A DNA stretch of 64,000 bases from Monilinia fructicola (GCA_008692225.1 VICG01000013.1:1674001-1738000); one strand, 5' to 3'. Positions 1 through 12,720 are shown, counted from the first letter of the stretch. The notes: generated by a model from the letters alone, not told the origin. Numbers and translations: made by a program.

Positions 1-1424
1 TGATGTTCGTGAGATATTGAGTAGAAGTGAAAACGAGGCGATAGGAAGTGCTGCAGTGAACTCTGCGAGGAGAGAGTAAAGATCAACGACGGGCATGAAT
101 TTTTGTGGAAGGAACACAGATACACGGGATAGCTGCGAGGATTAGTCTGGGCCCTTGACAAAGGGGGAACATCTTACCATAGTTATGACTCGTTGGCGCA
201 AGCGAATGGAATCTGGGTCTCCTATAGTGGAAGAATATTCTGTGCTTCCTTTCTTGGCCGGTTTTTGAAATGATTCTTCGGGATTGTCTGATGAATCGGT
301 TTGCAATGTCTTCTTCATCTTCCTCTTCATCGTAATCACCAAAACCCATGCCCTTAGTATCCTTGCTGTCATCCCATTTTCCTCTTTTGTGACACGTCTT
401 TTTTGAGATCTTTGGTCTCATTCTCAAAAACCTCCGGGTATGCTTTCATGGATTGTAGAGAGCCGTCCGCAAAGGCTGCCTTAACAATTCTCCTAACAGA
501 ATTTCCATTGCGATTATAACTAGACCCTCCTAGATATTGTACCAGTAATGAGCCTCGAAAGTGATTCATAACCAGGAGAAAGCTTCTTAGCCCCTTGGTT
601 CCGGTCAACTTTGCCCTTGAATGCTGCGTCATCCATAGCTTCTCGTTCCTGCCAATCTGCATCCAAAACATCTAGCATATACTTCAAAAGAACCTTCCAG
701 TATCTCCATCGCTTCGGATATCTAACGCTGCAGTTGAATGACCAACCCACAATCTGCCAAAAAGTCTTTGGCACATCTCCACAGTCCATTTTGAGATACC
801 ACTCCCCTTATATCATCATCATCACTGTTCGAACCACTATCTCCATCGTAGGGACGCCGACGGTTGTATCTGTCTGCTTCGAAGCAAAATGCTTGTTTTA
901 GGTTGCTATTTTGAGGACCGATTTGTGTAAGGATATTTTGTAAAAGTGCAAGAGAATTTGAGGCTACTTCGACATTCTCATTCTTGGCGCGAGTTGTAAA
1001 AATTGGATGTACAAGTAATGTACTGGCTAGCTGTAAGAACTTAGGTGTTGGTATACAGGCAGCTTTCGAAGTTGCATTTGAATGTGAAAGTCCAGAATTA
1101 AGTACATCAGAAAGTAAGATGAGAGCGTGATTATCTATTCTACATGTGAGTATTTGTTCAACATTCACTTTATCAGTATATGAATACCTACACAGTAACT
1201 CATCGAAGTATATTTTAACATGGTCCTCAATTTCTCTAGAAACTTGATCTGCTTGGCAATACTGTGGGTGTTCTAAGGAACGTCCACGATAATTTGTGCC
1301 ATGGGCCATGGAAGATGCTGAATTAGGTGATGATAGAGAATCCAAAGCTGTTAAAAAATGAGGTGCTGGGTGACGACAGAGAATCCAGAGCTGTAGAAAA
1401 TGAGGACGGCGAACTCGATATCAT
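1..1424 (-). CDS. Conserved fungal protein of unknown function, 5' part, frame broken by extra bases
   Basis: I do not recognise the family. Translation starts at the ATG at 1424-1422; exon 1 reaches 178, an intron covers 177-133 (gtaag...gcag), and exon 2 (132-1) runs off the window. The protein is Ser-rich at the N-terminus, then alpha-helical with an acidic stretch, then a conserved-looking block FWQIVGWSFNCSVRYPKRW followed by YWKVLLKYMLDVLDADW. A later LRQR motif and Leu-rich exon 2 suggest a helical-repeat protein, possibly nuclear. The reading frame shifts by +1 at about 1353-1358 (A6), 759-763 (A5), 558-560, 376-404 and 275-330. Removing five bases makes exon 1 exactly 414 codons. The breaks look like assembly insertions, but a pseudogene cannot be excluded. 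No RNA or protein evidence is visible here. Confidence 0.6.
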
Positions 1425-2589
1425 TTTGACGATAGAAAGAAATATGGTATGAGTGGGTAGGTAGTTGAGTGGGTGAGTGGAGTGGAATGGCAAGGTTTAG
1501 ATTGGTGGTGGTGGTGGTAGTGGGGGTTTCTATTACAGTGGATTTCGCGATACTGTGATTGTGATAGTAACCTTATTAGGTAAGTTTAAACGTTTGACGC
1601 GTAAAAAGTGAAGTTTTCGCGTTTTTTAAGGCTTTTTATAATTCCGCTCCGGTAAGGTTAGTGGTTATAAGTCATCTCGCCTCGCTAGCTAATAAGGGTT
1701 AGTTCTACAGTAATTATATACCTAGGTAGGTAATTATAAGGTTAATTCAAAAAACAAGTCGAGTCGAAACACTTCTACAGTAAAGTTCCAAGTGGAATAC
1801 TTATTGGTTATCTCATTATTTGCTTTGAAAAAGGTTCACGGCATATGTGTATCATGCATTGTAAGTTTGACTCTGCAAAGTTGTAAACTTGTATCAATAT
1901 CTCAACCACTGCAGCTGGAAAGCAGTCCGGCGACAGTTTGAGCATATGATCTTGCCACACATTTGACATCTCTAAACACTGAGTGAACCCTACCGGCAGA
2001 TGTACTCATCGTATCAGTTCCTTGGTATGACTAAGCTGTGTGTAATCTTTATATTCACTTTGGTCGCATGGTACAAACTGAAGGAGCTAGTGTGCATGCT
2101 GCTGAATATGCTAGATTCTGGAGCTTCTTCATTTCCCTCGAATATCAATGTTAAATCATAGATGATATGATTTACGAGCACAATGACTATATGGCACTCA
2201 CGCGGTCATGAGTATTCACGGACTGTCAAATGATATACCAATGTATGAAATGACATGAGAACTTATATTGTTGTTGTGTCATCATGCTTGCTGAGAACAT
2301 CCTTTAGATTGAATCGTATATCAGGACAGAGAATCTCTCATCTCTGCCAGGCTTTCCGACGGAGACGTCAGCTCTGACAATGATCTTTCTTCGAAATTAT
2401 CAACCCTTTATCTAGTAGTTCTACTTCATACTATACATACTCCTACGGATTGACCCAAACTCTCGTGTCAATACTTGCTCGAGCTATCGAGTTGCACGAG
2501 CTCATCCCCTTTTTAATCGGAAATGTCCAGGATGACAAGCTACTTACAAACCCACGTTGACTTTTGCGAAACTATGCCTTAGGTATCAA
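1425..2589. other. Intergenic region without a supported gene
   Basis: This stretch lies upstream of the minus-strand gene ending at 1424. It holds a short TGG-rich run near 1502-1520, the possible MITE at 1568-1745 and otherwise AT-rich sequence. I found no open frame with protein-like composition and no RNA gene. Confidence 0.5.
1568..1745. mobile_element. Possible small MITE with 9-bp perfect terminal inverted repeats
   Basis: A 178-bp non-coding stretch begins with TAACCTTAT and ends with its exact reverse complement ATAAGGTTA. The similarity loosely continues inward (TAGGTA against TACCT). It contains further copies of the GGTTAGTxxTA string and a TACCTAGGTA motif. No coding capacity is seen. 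The short repeats make this a tentative call, and other copies in the genome would be needed to support it. Confidence 0.3.
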
Positions 2590-3278
2590 TATTTCCGCAG
2601 GATCAGCCGCGACGAGGAATTTGACAAGAATGTTGAGACAGACACGCTATTAAAACAGCATTGTAGCACGGTTCATGAGAAGCTCCCCTCAGAAGCCCGT
2701 TAGAGACGGAATCATTGTCCAAATCGAAGCCGAACTACTAGAAAATGATAGTTTTGCCAAAGCTAATTTATCTCACTTCGATAACAACACGACAGCCGTT
2801 GCCGAAGACTTTCTTGACTTCCTAGTTAATGGCACTCCATCCATGAATCTAAAATCAAATATTCGAAGAACCTTCTGTCCAGGATTCAAGAGAGACACAC
2901 CAGTCCTCGCTCCAAATACCAGACAATCCATCTCTTACTTACGCGAGAGAAAATACAATGCTTTTAGGTATATATGGAACACTGCTGCGTTGTATTACCA
3001 GTCTATCCTTTAACTTTGTAGCTTTGTATGTTTTCCTAGGCGTATACTTCACAGCTAGCAAAGGTTATAGATATATTATGTGTGATTTTTTCATGTTAGC
3101 TAGCTGCTTCATTCGCCTTGAAGCCCTGGGGTGCAGAGCGCTCCAGGATATCACTATCCGCATTGTAAATGCTGGCACAAAGATTCCCTATGAACAGATC
3201 AAGTTTGAAACCCATCGAGATCGTCTTCGCATTGAATATGAGAAAGCTCAGATGTCAGCCTGGCATAAGGAATGCTGA
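2590..3278 (+). pseudogene. Possible degraded small gene
   Basis: Protein-like sequence appears in several frames. Upstream of 2690 a frame reads ISRDEEFDKNVETD and similar charged helical text. It continues after a +1 shift near 2690 as RDGIIVQIEAELLENDSF and LSYLRERKYNAF-like residues up to about 2960. A last piece (about 3100-3278) ends in YEQIKFETHRDRLRIEYEK and a stop codon. Possible introns (gtatat...acag or ...gttag) could join the last two pieces. Codon use and charge pattern look coding, but no start, continuous frame or family can be defined. It may be a decayed member of a fungal gene family or simply poorly assembled. Confidence 0.3.
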
Positions 3279-4102
3279 TCTACTGTAGTACCATCTCAGA
3301 GTCAACCCTTACCTATTGCCCTTGAGATGAAAAGAAAGATTGAGCCGTGAATCAAGTAGTAAAATATTTGAATACACGTGCTCTCACTTTCGTCTCACCA
3401 TCAGGTTGAATTACTACCGTTCCATATTACTCCGACTTATCAAAACACAACACCTTGCGCCTTTTCTTACCACTACCCACACCACAAATATTCACCGAGC
3501 ACATTGAATGAATATACAAAACTGAAAACCCCAGCCTAATGCATTATGCGATCGGATCTTTGATTCAAAAATTTACGGTCGAAGCATCGGCAACGGTATA
3601 TTTAGCTGTTTTGTGATACTGGAGCCTTCCATATTGGCAACAGTGTATACGGAACAGATTTGGTTCTATTATGCTTACATTGCTAGGTTACCCTACTAGT
3701 AGGGTCCAACAGCAGTACCCGTGGACATTATTGTATTTTGTGGTTGATACGGGGCGAAAGTGAATGCATATAATTCATCTTTCTCTATGAACACCCAATC
3801 AGTTTCGTCCGGTATCTTACGATGACAAGGGTACAAAACCGTTTTGAGTGGAAAGTGTAATATCCAGTGCGAGCTACGAATTTTAAATCATAGCATTGAC
3901 GAGAAGAGTTAAAGAGTATGCACAGGGTTTCGAGTGGCGAATGGGTTATGATCACTTTCTCCTATCCTATGATATCTTATACAGTTTTCAACTTCCCGAC
4001 CCTCTCAATGTCACGAATCTCGTAGTATTTGATATCAGATTGGTATGTTGTACGCCTCTGCAATGCTCGCTCTTCAAATGTGGAAGGAATGAACTTTCCT
4101 AT
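3279..4102. other. Intergenic region without a supported gene
   Basis: AT-rich sequence downstream (3') of USO1. Only short, low-quality open frames occur, and one of them overlaps the 3' end of USO1 in antisense. No RNA gene, repeat or regulatory element is recognised. Confidence 0.5.
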
Positions 4103-7100
4103 TCAATCCACTCCAGACTCATCTTCTTCCTCGTCATCGTCCTCATCATCGTCCTCATCATCAGATACACTCTCCCCAAGAGCCTTTAGGCGTTCCTTAT
4201 ACTTCGTCACTTTCTCCTCCAGATCGCCGAAAACCATTAGTAGGTCATCAAGTTCACTTTGAGCTGCCTGTCTTGCAGTCTCTTTCTCCTGCAAAGCCGT
4301 TTCCATCTTGGTGATTTTATCATGCACGGTGCCGGCTCGTTCCTCTGCTTCTTTGGCATTTTCTTCCGCACGTTTCAAGCGTGCGTCTTGCTCGGCTTTG
4401 CTTGCCGTGTATTCATCGTGCGCTGTTTGCAAATCCTGAACATGGTTTTTGTTTGCCTGCATCGTGTTAGTAACCAATAACAACCATGATACAAGTGGTG
4501 ATATACTTTGTCAAGATCCGCTTCTAATTTCTCGATCTTACTCCGAAGATCTGCAATCTCCGCATCTGTTCGTCGGCGCACACGTTCGGCATTCGCCTCT
4601 GCCGTCTTCTGAACATGGTCTAGTTGTCTTTGATAATCTTGAATTGCTCGATCATGTTCAGCTCGTGCAGTTTCAGCGTTGGATTCTGCCGCCTTTTGAG
4701 CTTGTTCCAGTTGCCGTTGATAATCTTGTTTTGCTTGATCATTTTGCGCTCGAACACGTTCAATATCAGCTTCCGCTGCCTTCTGGGCTTCTTTTAATTG
4801 TTGTTGATGATTTTTGCTTCGCTCGATCGTGCTCTAAACGCAATTTGCTTCTGATTGTTAGCCGTTGAATATTGACGCGTAAGAACTATGCATACCTTAT
4901 ATCCTCTTCATGGTGCCGTTGAAGAGCTTCGTTAACGTTTTTAATTCTTGAAAGTTCTACTACCGAGGTCTCTTTAGCTCTGCGATGGTCGGCTTGCTCC
5001 TGCCCTAGTTGCCCTCCTAGGGTTACCAACTCTTCTTCTGCCTTCAGCAGAGCCTTGCTCTTCTCATCGAGCTCAGACCTCAAAGTGTCAACCATCTCAC
5101 GCGAAATTCCTTTCTGAACGCCATTTGCAATTACCAGCAATTTCAAATCCGGGATCTCGGTCGATGGCACGTATTAAACGACTAAAGTTGTCTTTCATGA
5201 AAGTCCACAAATGATTTGTCAAAAAATACATCTGGTAGGCCACCAGGAGGTGCAGAACTAAGCTTTTGAGGAAGAACTTCGAAGTCTCGTAGAAATGGGT
5301 GAGCTCTTAACTTAGTAAGTCGATCTATGTATTGATCTCTCCCTAGTCTTGAGCCAAGGATCGGATGAATGGTTGCTCTGGGCACTGGGGAATCCTTGGT
5401 GGAGAACTCATATACAATTCCAAGTAGAACAGCACAAAGCCCTTGAACCATTACCCCCATCACCGCCTGTATGTAGCGCAGCTTGAAATCAGGCTCTGGA
5501 TATTGCTGCCTTCGCCCAAGAAATCATTTACAGCGTCTGGATCTTCGAATAACCACCCACAGAGTAGCATGAGGTACGCGACCAAAAACGCGCTCATCCA
5601 CCGCCTTCTGAACACCAAGCACTAGGTTAGCAGTGATAGACTGTATACATGTTACTACTTCCTCTCCATTTTCGGCATCGCCCTCAGCAACGCCCATCGC
5701 CATACTCTTTGCCTCAGCATCTTCGAATATCAAATGGAATAGAAGAACCGAGGCAAACCAGTAACGATATGGATCGCTAGATATGTGACTATCGAGAGGC
5801 TGAAGAAGTGTCGTCAATACATTTGCTGTCTCGTCGGCGCCGGAAACATGTCCATCTATGGCTCGGCGAAGAAAATGCTTACGTATAGCTGGGTGATTGT
5901 AAAAATAAGCTTTAATACATTCACAAGCAGCAGCGCGAGAATCAAAGGCAGACAGCGTTGGTATACTCAATGTCAAATCAAGCAGGCCGTCGATTACATA
6001 GACCTTTGGGATGGCATTGCGCTGAGGAGATTGACCATTGCTATGAGCTGGAGGTTCATCAAGCACCGAAGTAACTAGCTGTTGAGCGAAAGTCTCTTGA
6101 AGGGCTGGATTGCCTCGAATTATATCTGCACAAGTTGAGAGCGCCTATTCCACACAATCAATATACACGACTTTATGTGAACATGGATTGCATACCTCAG
6201 CTTTTATTTGGACTTCGGTAGATCGACTGAATGCTAATTGCAGTACCTGACTAAGTATACCGTGCTGCGCAAAAGACCGCCTGATTTGCTTGTGTTCCTG
6301 CCCCTCCAGTTATTAGAAACAGTCTTAGCACTGCAAGTAGAGCATATATGTTTCTATTCCGCTGAACTTTGGCCCACTCGGCAACCTCCTCGGTTTCATT
6401 TTCGGCACTTAATGCATCGTTTAATAGCTTTGATAGCTTAGGAACACAGCCAGTTTCCCGGAAGAAAGACTGATTCGATACGTTAAGCCGTAAAAGATTC
6501 GCGAGAAGTATTAAGCAATCTTCGACTATTCTATCGCCATCCTGAAGTGAGCCTTCTAGCTTTATAATGCTGAATATGCGTTCGAAAGCATTTTCAAAAG
6601 CGACCAGTTTTTGCAGTTCCGATGAACTCGGTGTCAAGTAGGTCAACAAGGAGAGCCCTTCATTTCTTATTGCTTCCCTTCGATCGTCCAACACCGCTAC
6701 CAGTCTTGATATTCCTAAAGGTGCCGTAAATATGCATTCTTCAGTTCTCTCGGTCCGGGACGACAAGATTACTGAGAGAAGTTGCAACGAATATAGACGT
6801 GAATAGAAATCATTGGTATCCAGAAAATCCAATAGTAATGTTATGTTATCTTGCCGTGTTGTAAAATTCATCCGCGATGAAATACGCAAGCTCCTCCGAT
6901 GCTTCGGCACTGTTTTGGTTTGGATTGAAAAGGAATAATAAAGTCTCGAGGATAACTTTGATTGAATCGACATCCTCTCCGTCGTTTCGCAGGGTTGCAA
7001 TTAAGCCCCGTAGAGCTTCAGAAGCTACAGATGCTGGATAGTCTTTCGCAAAACTGCGAAGACCTAAACATGCTGCCCGTCGATCTTCTAAGAGGGTGGA

Positions 7101-7239
7101 GGAAGTAAGTCGAGAAGCGTAGACCTAATGAGATTGGTGTAAGTTCTGCAGTAGAGATAACATAGGAAGATGACATAGAGGATATCAGAGAGATACGACA
7201 AGATATACTTACGGAGATGGTCTCCCCAACTTTCGACAT
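4103..7239 (-). CDS. uso1: USO1/p115-type vesicle tethering factor
   Basis: Tethers ER-derived COPII vesicles to the cis-Golgi. I infer exons 7239-7213, 7124-6196, 6144-4896, 4850-4507 and 4456-4103. The start is fixed by ATG followed by SKVGETIS and a gtaagt donor. The N-terminal half is an armadillo-like head with LLEDRRAACLGLRSFAKDYP and NITLLLDFLDTNDFYSRL blocks. The middle has GLCAVLLGIVYEFSTKDSP, typical of the Uso1 head. The C-terminal third is a long charged coiled coil (repeats of the RAEHDRAIQDYQRQL type), ending in a very acidic tail. The frame is interrupted by extra bases at 6863-6866, 6271-6274, 5584-5588, about 5485-5510 (two extra or one missing), about 5197, about 5150 and 4811-4815. 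After correction all exon phases agree. An essential gene of this kind is unlikely to be a pseudogene. Confidence 0.88.
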
Positions 7240-7631
7240 TTCCTAAAATAGGATATGAAAGGTATTCTTGGTATTACCCAAGTTCCCCCCTTCTTCGTTA
7301 TGATTTTCTGACTTCTATTTGTACATTGAACATTGAAGAATACCAAGGTAGTTTGAGAGTTTGAAACCCAGTGGCATAATGTCACCTCTTCTTCTGTATG
7401 TATGCCTACCTAACCAACCATAAGGGATATCATCTTTCGAAATCTGGCAGTTTGATTAAATCTTAATTTAGAGCTTCTGCTTCTCCAGACATTATACGAA
7501 TATAGACTAAGCGTGTTCATATGCTGATCGGAGAATCAAAATTCCGTCCCCAGTTTTGCTTATCCGAGCTACCCTAAAATAGAGTACAACAATAATGAAT
7601 GAATTGTAGCTGCATCTTTTCAATATTAATA

Positions 7632-7669
7632 TTTCTTTCAACCTTCAATATCTCAAAGGTTGAAAGAAA
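7632..7669. promoter_or_regulatory. Perfect 14-bp hairpin in the USO1/RAT1 divergent promoter
   Basis: TTTCTTTCAACCTT at 7632-7645 is followed by a 10-nt loop and its exact reverse complement at 7656-7669. It lies between the two divergent start codons (7239 and 7922), about 250 bp upstream of the RAT1 ATG. It could be a dimeric protein-binding site, a cruciform or a remnant of a small transposon. Its function is unknown. Confidence 0.6.
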
Positions 7670-7921
7670 AGCAGTTTTTGCTATCTAATTCCAAATTGGT
7701 TCCGATATTCAGAAATTCCATTCATTTCACGTCGTAAATGCTTTTGAGAAGTTTCGCGATATATTCTTCCGCGACATTTTGATAATCTGATAAGTAGATC
7801 GGACCAGCGCAAAACAATTTCGATATTCGACGGCTTTGCCTAATACCTGTTTTGAAGATTTTCCATTTTACTCAATCACTCACTCATCACCAAGTGACAA
7901 CTACTAGATCGACTTGTCACA

Positions 7922-10900
7922 ATGGGAGTTCCAGCATTGTTCAGATGGCTGGTAAGTCTTGATTCTTGACATTAAAATCTTCTCATTTTACTGATAATGA
8001 TTCTGTACATAGACCAAGCAATATCCTAAGATTGTATCTCCCGTCATTGAAGAGCAACCACGCGAAAATCGATGGCCAAATTAATCCCAGTTGATATCAG
8101 AGGACCGAATCCGAACGGGGAGGAGTGCGACAACCTTTATTTGGATATGAACGGCATTGTTCACCCCTGTAGTATGTTTGCCTTATTTTCTCAGATGGTC
8201 GCGACGAGCAATCTATCATTTTCACTTATTTATTGACACTAACACAAACCTCCAGGTCATCCAGAAGATCGTCCTCCGCCCAAAGATGAGGAGGAAATGA
8301 TGTTGGCAATCTTCACGTATACAGATCGAGTAGTCAATATGGTGCGACCCAGGAAATTACTGATGATTGCTATCGATGGAGTAGCGCCACGTGCTAAGAT
8401 GAACCAACAAAGATCTCGTCGATTTCGCTCCGCTCAAAGAAGCAAAGGAGAAGGCAGAGGACAAGGCAGAATTACTCAAGATGTTGAAGGCTCAAGGTAG
8501 CAATATTGAAGAGACAGAAATCAAGAAAGCCTGGGATTCTAACGAGATTACCCCGGGAACCCCATTCATGGATATACTGGCCGCCAGTCTCAGGTATTGG
8601 ATTGCATACAAACTCAACACTGACCCTGCTTGGGCAAAGATGAAAGTCATCATCTCAGACTCAACCGTTCCAGGAGAGGGTGAACACAAAATCATGGAGT
8701 TCGTTAGATCCCAAAGATCTTCTCCTGATCATAATCCTAACACCCGACATGTCATGTACGGATTAGATGCTGACTTGATCATGTTGGGTCTGGCAACGCA
8801 TGAGCCCCATTTCCGTATCTTGAGAGAAGATGTGTTCTTCAATGATGGAAAACCACGGACCTGTAAATTATGCGGCCAAGCTGGTCATGAAGCCAGAGAG
8901 TGTAAAGGCATGTACAAGTTGAAGGATGGTGAGTTTGACGAAAAGGCTAGCGCCCCGGCTCTCAAACCGTTCATTTGGCTCCACGTATCTGTACTTCGTG
9001 AATACTTAGCAGCAGAGATGTATGTTCCCAGCCAACCTTTCAGATTTGACCTTGAAAGGGCTTTAGACGACTGGGTTTTTATGTGTTTCTTTGTGGGCAA
9101 TGATTTCTTACCTCATCTTCCCAGTCTCGAGATTCGAGAGGATGGTATTAATACTTTGATTGCCATCTGGCGTGATAATATTCCCTACATGGGTGGTTAT
9201 TTGACTAAAGATGGTCATGTTGACCTTGAAAGAGCTCAATTCATCCTTGATGGACTAGCCAAGCAAGAAGATGCCATCTTCAGAAAAAGAAGAAAGACAG
9301 AAGAGAATTTTCAAAAAAAGCGCAAGCTCAACAATGAACGAAATGAACGAAATGCTCGTGGCCGTGGATCCTATGGTGGTGCCCAGGAATCGCCATCTAA
9401 CGGTAGACGACCCCCTAGCGACGTTGCTCCTACCGGCTTGCCACTTTTCACTCCTGGTAACATCACCAAGGAAGCCAAGACTATGACCCATGACATGGTA
9501 GTCAACCGAGGTGCAGCCTACAAGGCCAATGTAGCCAACAAAAGTGCGGCTGCAGCAATCAAGGAGATGATGATGAATGGCAAGTCAGCTGATGATGATA
9601 ACGGTGAGCCTAAGGTCGATGATTCCTCGGCGGATTTGCCTGCGACTGCACTGGGAAAACGTAAAGCAGAGCTCATCGAGGATGATGACAGCAGTACACC
9701 TGGACGCAATACGCCCACCCCTGTGACATCAGGAACGCCAACAACACCTGGCGATGACCTACCTCCTGACACGGTCAGACTTTGGGAAGATGGTTACGCT
9801 GATAGATACTATGAGCAGAAGTTCAACCGGGACCCTAAGGATATTGAGTTTCGTCATCAGGTTGGTAGAGCATATGTAGAAGGATTAGCATGGGTCTTGC
9901 TATACTATTTCCAAGGATGCCCCTCTTGGGATTGGTACTATCCTTACCATTATGCTCCTTTCGCCGCCGATTTTGCCAATCTCAAGGATATGAAGATCAG
10001 TTTTCAAAAAGGCAGAATCTTCAAACCATTCGAGCAACTTATGGGAGTTCTTCCCGCGGCGTCAAGACAAGCCATCCCAGAGCAATTTCATCACCTAATG
10101 ACCAATGAAGATAGTGAAATTATCGATTTCTATCCCGAGGACTTTGTAGTTGATTTGAACGGTAAGAAGTTCGCTTGGCAAGGCGTTGCTCTATTGCCAT
10201 TCATTGACTCGGAGAGATTGCTCGATGCAATGGCTAAGATCTATCCCTCATTGCCCGCGGATGTCTCAGCTCGCAATGGGCTTGGAAGAGATGTTCTTCT
10301 GGTGTCAGAAGCTCATCATGCTCTCTACGATGAGATCACTAGCAAATTTTATTCAAAAAAGCAGGATTCACCCCACATGAAGTTGAATCCCAAGGTCAGT
10401 GAAGGTTTGACAGGACGAATCGAGAAAAACGAGGATTATCTTCCTTACAGCTCTTTGGCTTTCCCTTTGGATAGTGGAGCAATGCCAGCTCTTGATGAAG
10501 ATCGATCAATACGGTAAATATGAATCAACTTTCTGACAGTATTTCGCTTACAAATTGACTAGTGTGCATTACGAAATGCCAAAATCTAATCATATCCACA
10601 AGTCTATGTTGTTAGTTGGAGTTGATTTTGGCCAGCCGGCACTAAATCAAAGTGATATTGAAATGACAAAAAGTAGGGCAGCTAGATCGGGTCGGAATTA
10701 CGGCGGAGTGCCCTTACAAGGGGATGGAAGAGGCCGTAACCAATTCAACTATGGCTCTGGTAATAACAATCGCAGTAACGGCAATCGTTACAACGGGCCA
10801 GGAACAACAGCACCTAGGTATAACAATCAATCCTATGGTTCTCAGAACAACTACAACAATTATAGTCAACCACCTCCTCCACCAGGCTGGCAACCACCGC

Positions 10901-11076
10901 CACCAGGCCTCGGCGCTTTTGCTCGTGGACCTCCCCCACCGCCACCGGGATCATACGGTGGATATCCACCACCACCACCACCGCCGCCGCCGCCGGGATA
11001 TGGCCCGGGCCCTGGCTCAAACAATGGCTATGGAGGTAATTACAACAACTACAACAATTATGGTGGACGACGTTAA
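7922..11076 (+). CDS. rat1: 5'-3' exoribonuclease 2 (Rat1/Xrn2)
   Basis: Nuclear 5'-3' exoribonuclease that acts in RNA polymerase II torpedo termination and rRNA/snoRNA processing. Exons 7922-7951, 8013-8171, 8256-10513 and 10563-11076; about 985 aa. The start [10 protein letters not shown] is invariant in the family. XRN_N motifs are visible: [56 protein letters not shown] and [20 protein letters not shown] zinc knuckle ([14 protein letters not shown]) near residue 270 is usual in filamentous-fungal Rat1. The XRN_M region follows, and the tail is rich in RG, N/Y and polyproline. Three extra bases disturb the frame at 8065-8068, 8082-8084 and 8436-8438. Without them the coding length is 2,958 nt, exactly 986 codons. 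It diverges from USO1. Confidence 0.95.
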
Positions 11077-11120
11077 ATAGATGGCTTTGTTGATTTCTGC
11101 GGGTTTACAATTGGATGATG

Positions 11121-11142
11121 ATATATATATATATATATATAT
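11121..11142. repeat. (AT)11 microsatellite
   Basis: Eleven uninterrupted AT dinucleotides begin 45 bp after the RAT1 stop codon, probably within the 3' UTR. Confidence 0.9.
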
Positions 11143-11732
11143 CGTTTCCGAATCTATTCATCAAATCGCATACATGGATCGTATGACAAGTTTGTATCAT
11201 AACAGAAGGACAAATAACTGGGGCAGCATGGCATCACCCCCCAAAATTGTTGGGGCGTTTATTGCTTTTAGAAATTATAATGCAAATGTTAATGCTGGAC
11301 CTGTGAAAGTATCTTTATTTTATCCGTGGCAAGCAACGAATCTACTAACTTTCATTTGAGAGAAGTTAATGTGATAGATACAGGAGATACTCCGTATACT
11401 GTTGTACCGAGTACTCGTCCTACGGGTACTTATCAGGTAGCTTCGTAGTACGTACGTACCATTGCCCCGCCATTACATTATATACCTAGCATGCAATATG
11501 TAAGATACCTAGGTAGACCTTGATAACCACTTGAAAATTGACTTCTTCCTCAAACTGTCTTATATGAATATTATATGATGAAACGTATGGTGTCTGGATA
11601 ACCTTAACATGCAAATTATGACTAGATACTTGGGTAGGTAGGTTAGGGCTTTTTCAAAGACACTTCTACTCAGACAGATACGTTTCTGTAATAATACTGT
11701 CCCTGAGGTCGGTGGTAGGTGGGTAGATGTAT

Positions 11733-11792
11733 GTGTAGGTGTAGGTGTAGGTGTAGGTGTAGGTTTAGGTTTAGGTTTAGGTGTAGCTGCAG
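11733..11792. repeat. Hexanucleotide repeat GTGTAG/GTTTAG
   Basis: About nine tandem GGTGTA units grade into three GGTTTA units. GGTTTA resembles plant-type telomere repeats, but the usual fungal telomere is TTAGGG, so this is treated as an ordinary microsatellite. It lies in the RAT1-RasGAP intergenic region. Confidence 0.85.
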
Positions 11793-12562
11793 GTGGGTGG
11801 TGGGTAGATTCGACTTATCAATGAAGAAGCGGAACGGAATGAATGAAAATCAATACCCAGGTAGAAGCCCTGCTTCTTACTAATTACCCCTGGTAGGCAC
11901 AGAGTACTTGCTTATGTAGGTGTCGGTAAAGTACTAACTAGTAAGCATTTTGACAGAGTGATTAATATTCTACCCATCACCTATCAATCTTTGGTACAAC
12001 CCGTCGGTAGGTAGATAGGGAAGGGAAGGGAAGGTAAAGTTACTTGTCTACATCATCTACGAATTAATTAGTAGATACCCAGGAGCAGAGAGTACCCAGG
12101 AGTAGAGAGTACCCAGAGTAGAGAATACCTACCTACGTAGGTATGTATGTATGTATCTACTGTACAGAGCACTCGAGTAGTAATGACCTACCTAGTAGTG
12201 CGTGCTTATAGAACTACCTAGGTACCTAACTGTGGGTACGTCGATTCTTTTGCTTCTTCCCGCGCAGCCTCTCACATGGAAGCAGCAACTGTGTGAGTAC
12301 AGTAGTTCAAGAATCAAGACCATCTAGGGAGGTACGACGTAGCTGGGGGTACTAGTAGGTACCTACCTAGACAGGTATATCGAGACTTCATCTTGAATCT
12401 TGTATAGATCTCCTGCGTCGAGGTTACTTTACTCTTATCAGGTAGGGCCAGTTGATAGATCCATCAGTAGAATAAATCATTAGGAAGATAATTAATTACC
12501 TATTTCTTTTTCTATGGAAACCTACCTACCCAGGTATTATGTAACCAACATTAACAATTAAT

Positions 12563-12720
12563 TCACCCTCTCCTCTCGTCTCCTCTCGTCTCCTCTCGTC
12601 TCATCTCTGAGTCCTCTCCTCTCTTCTGAGTCTTCTCTCCCTTCTGAGTCTTCTCTCCTCCCCTCTCTGAGTCCTCTCCTCTCCTCTCTTCTGAGTCTTC
12701 TCTCCTCCCCTCTCCTCTCA
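12563..12720. repeat. CT-rich tract with CTCTCGTCTC and TCTGAGTC repeats
   Basis: About 160 bases are almost purely pyrimidine on the plus strand, with tandem CTCTCGTCTC units and then repeated TCTGAGTCCTCTC units. It ends about 560 bp upstream of the RasGAP ATG. Pyrimidine tracts are common in fungal promoters and 5' leaders, so a promoter role is plausible but inferred. Confidence 0.8.

Noticed and set aside
3896..4262. Plus-strand frames with a poly-Ser run
   Set aside because: They are the antisense of the acidic Asp/Glu tail of USO1 and its 3' flank.
11761..11788. Interstitial telomere repeat
   Set aside because: The unit GGTTTA differs from the usual fungal TTAGGG and grades into GGTGTA, so it is an ordinary microsatellite.
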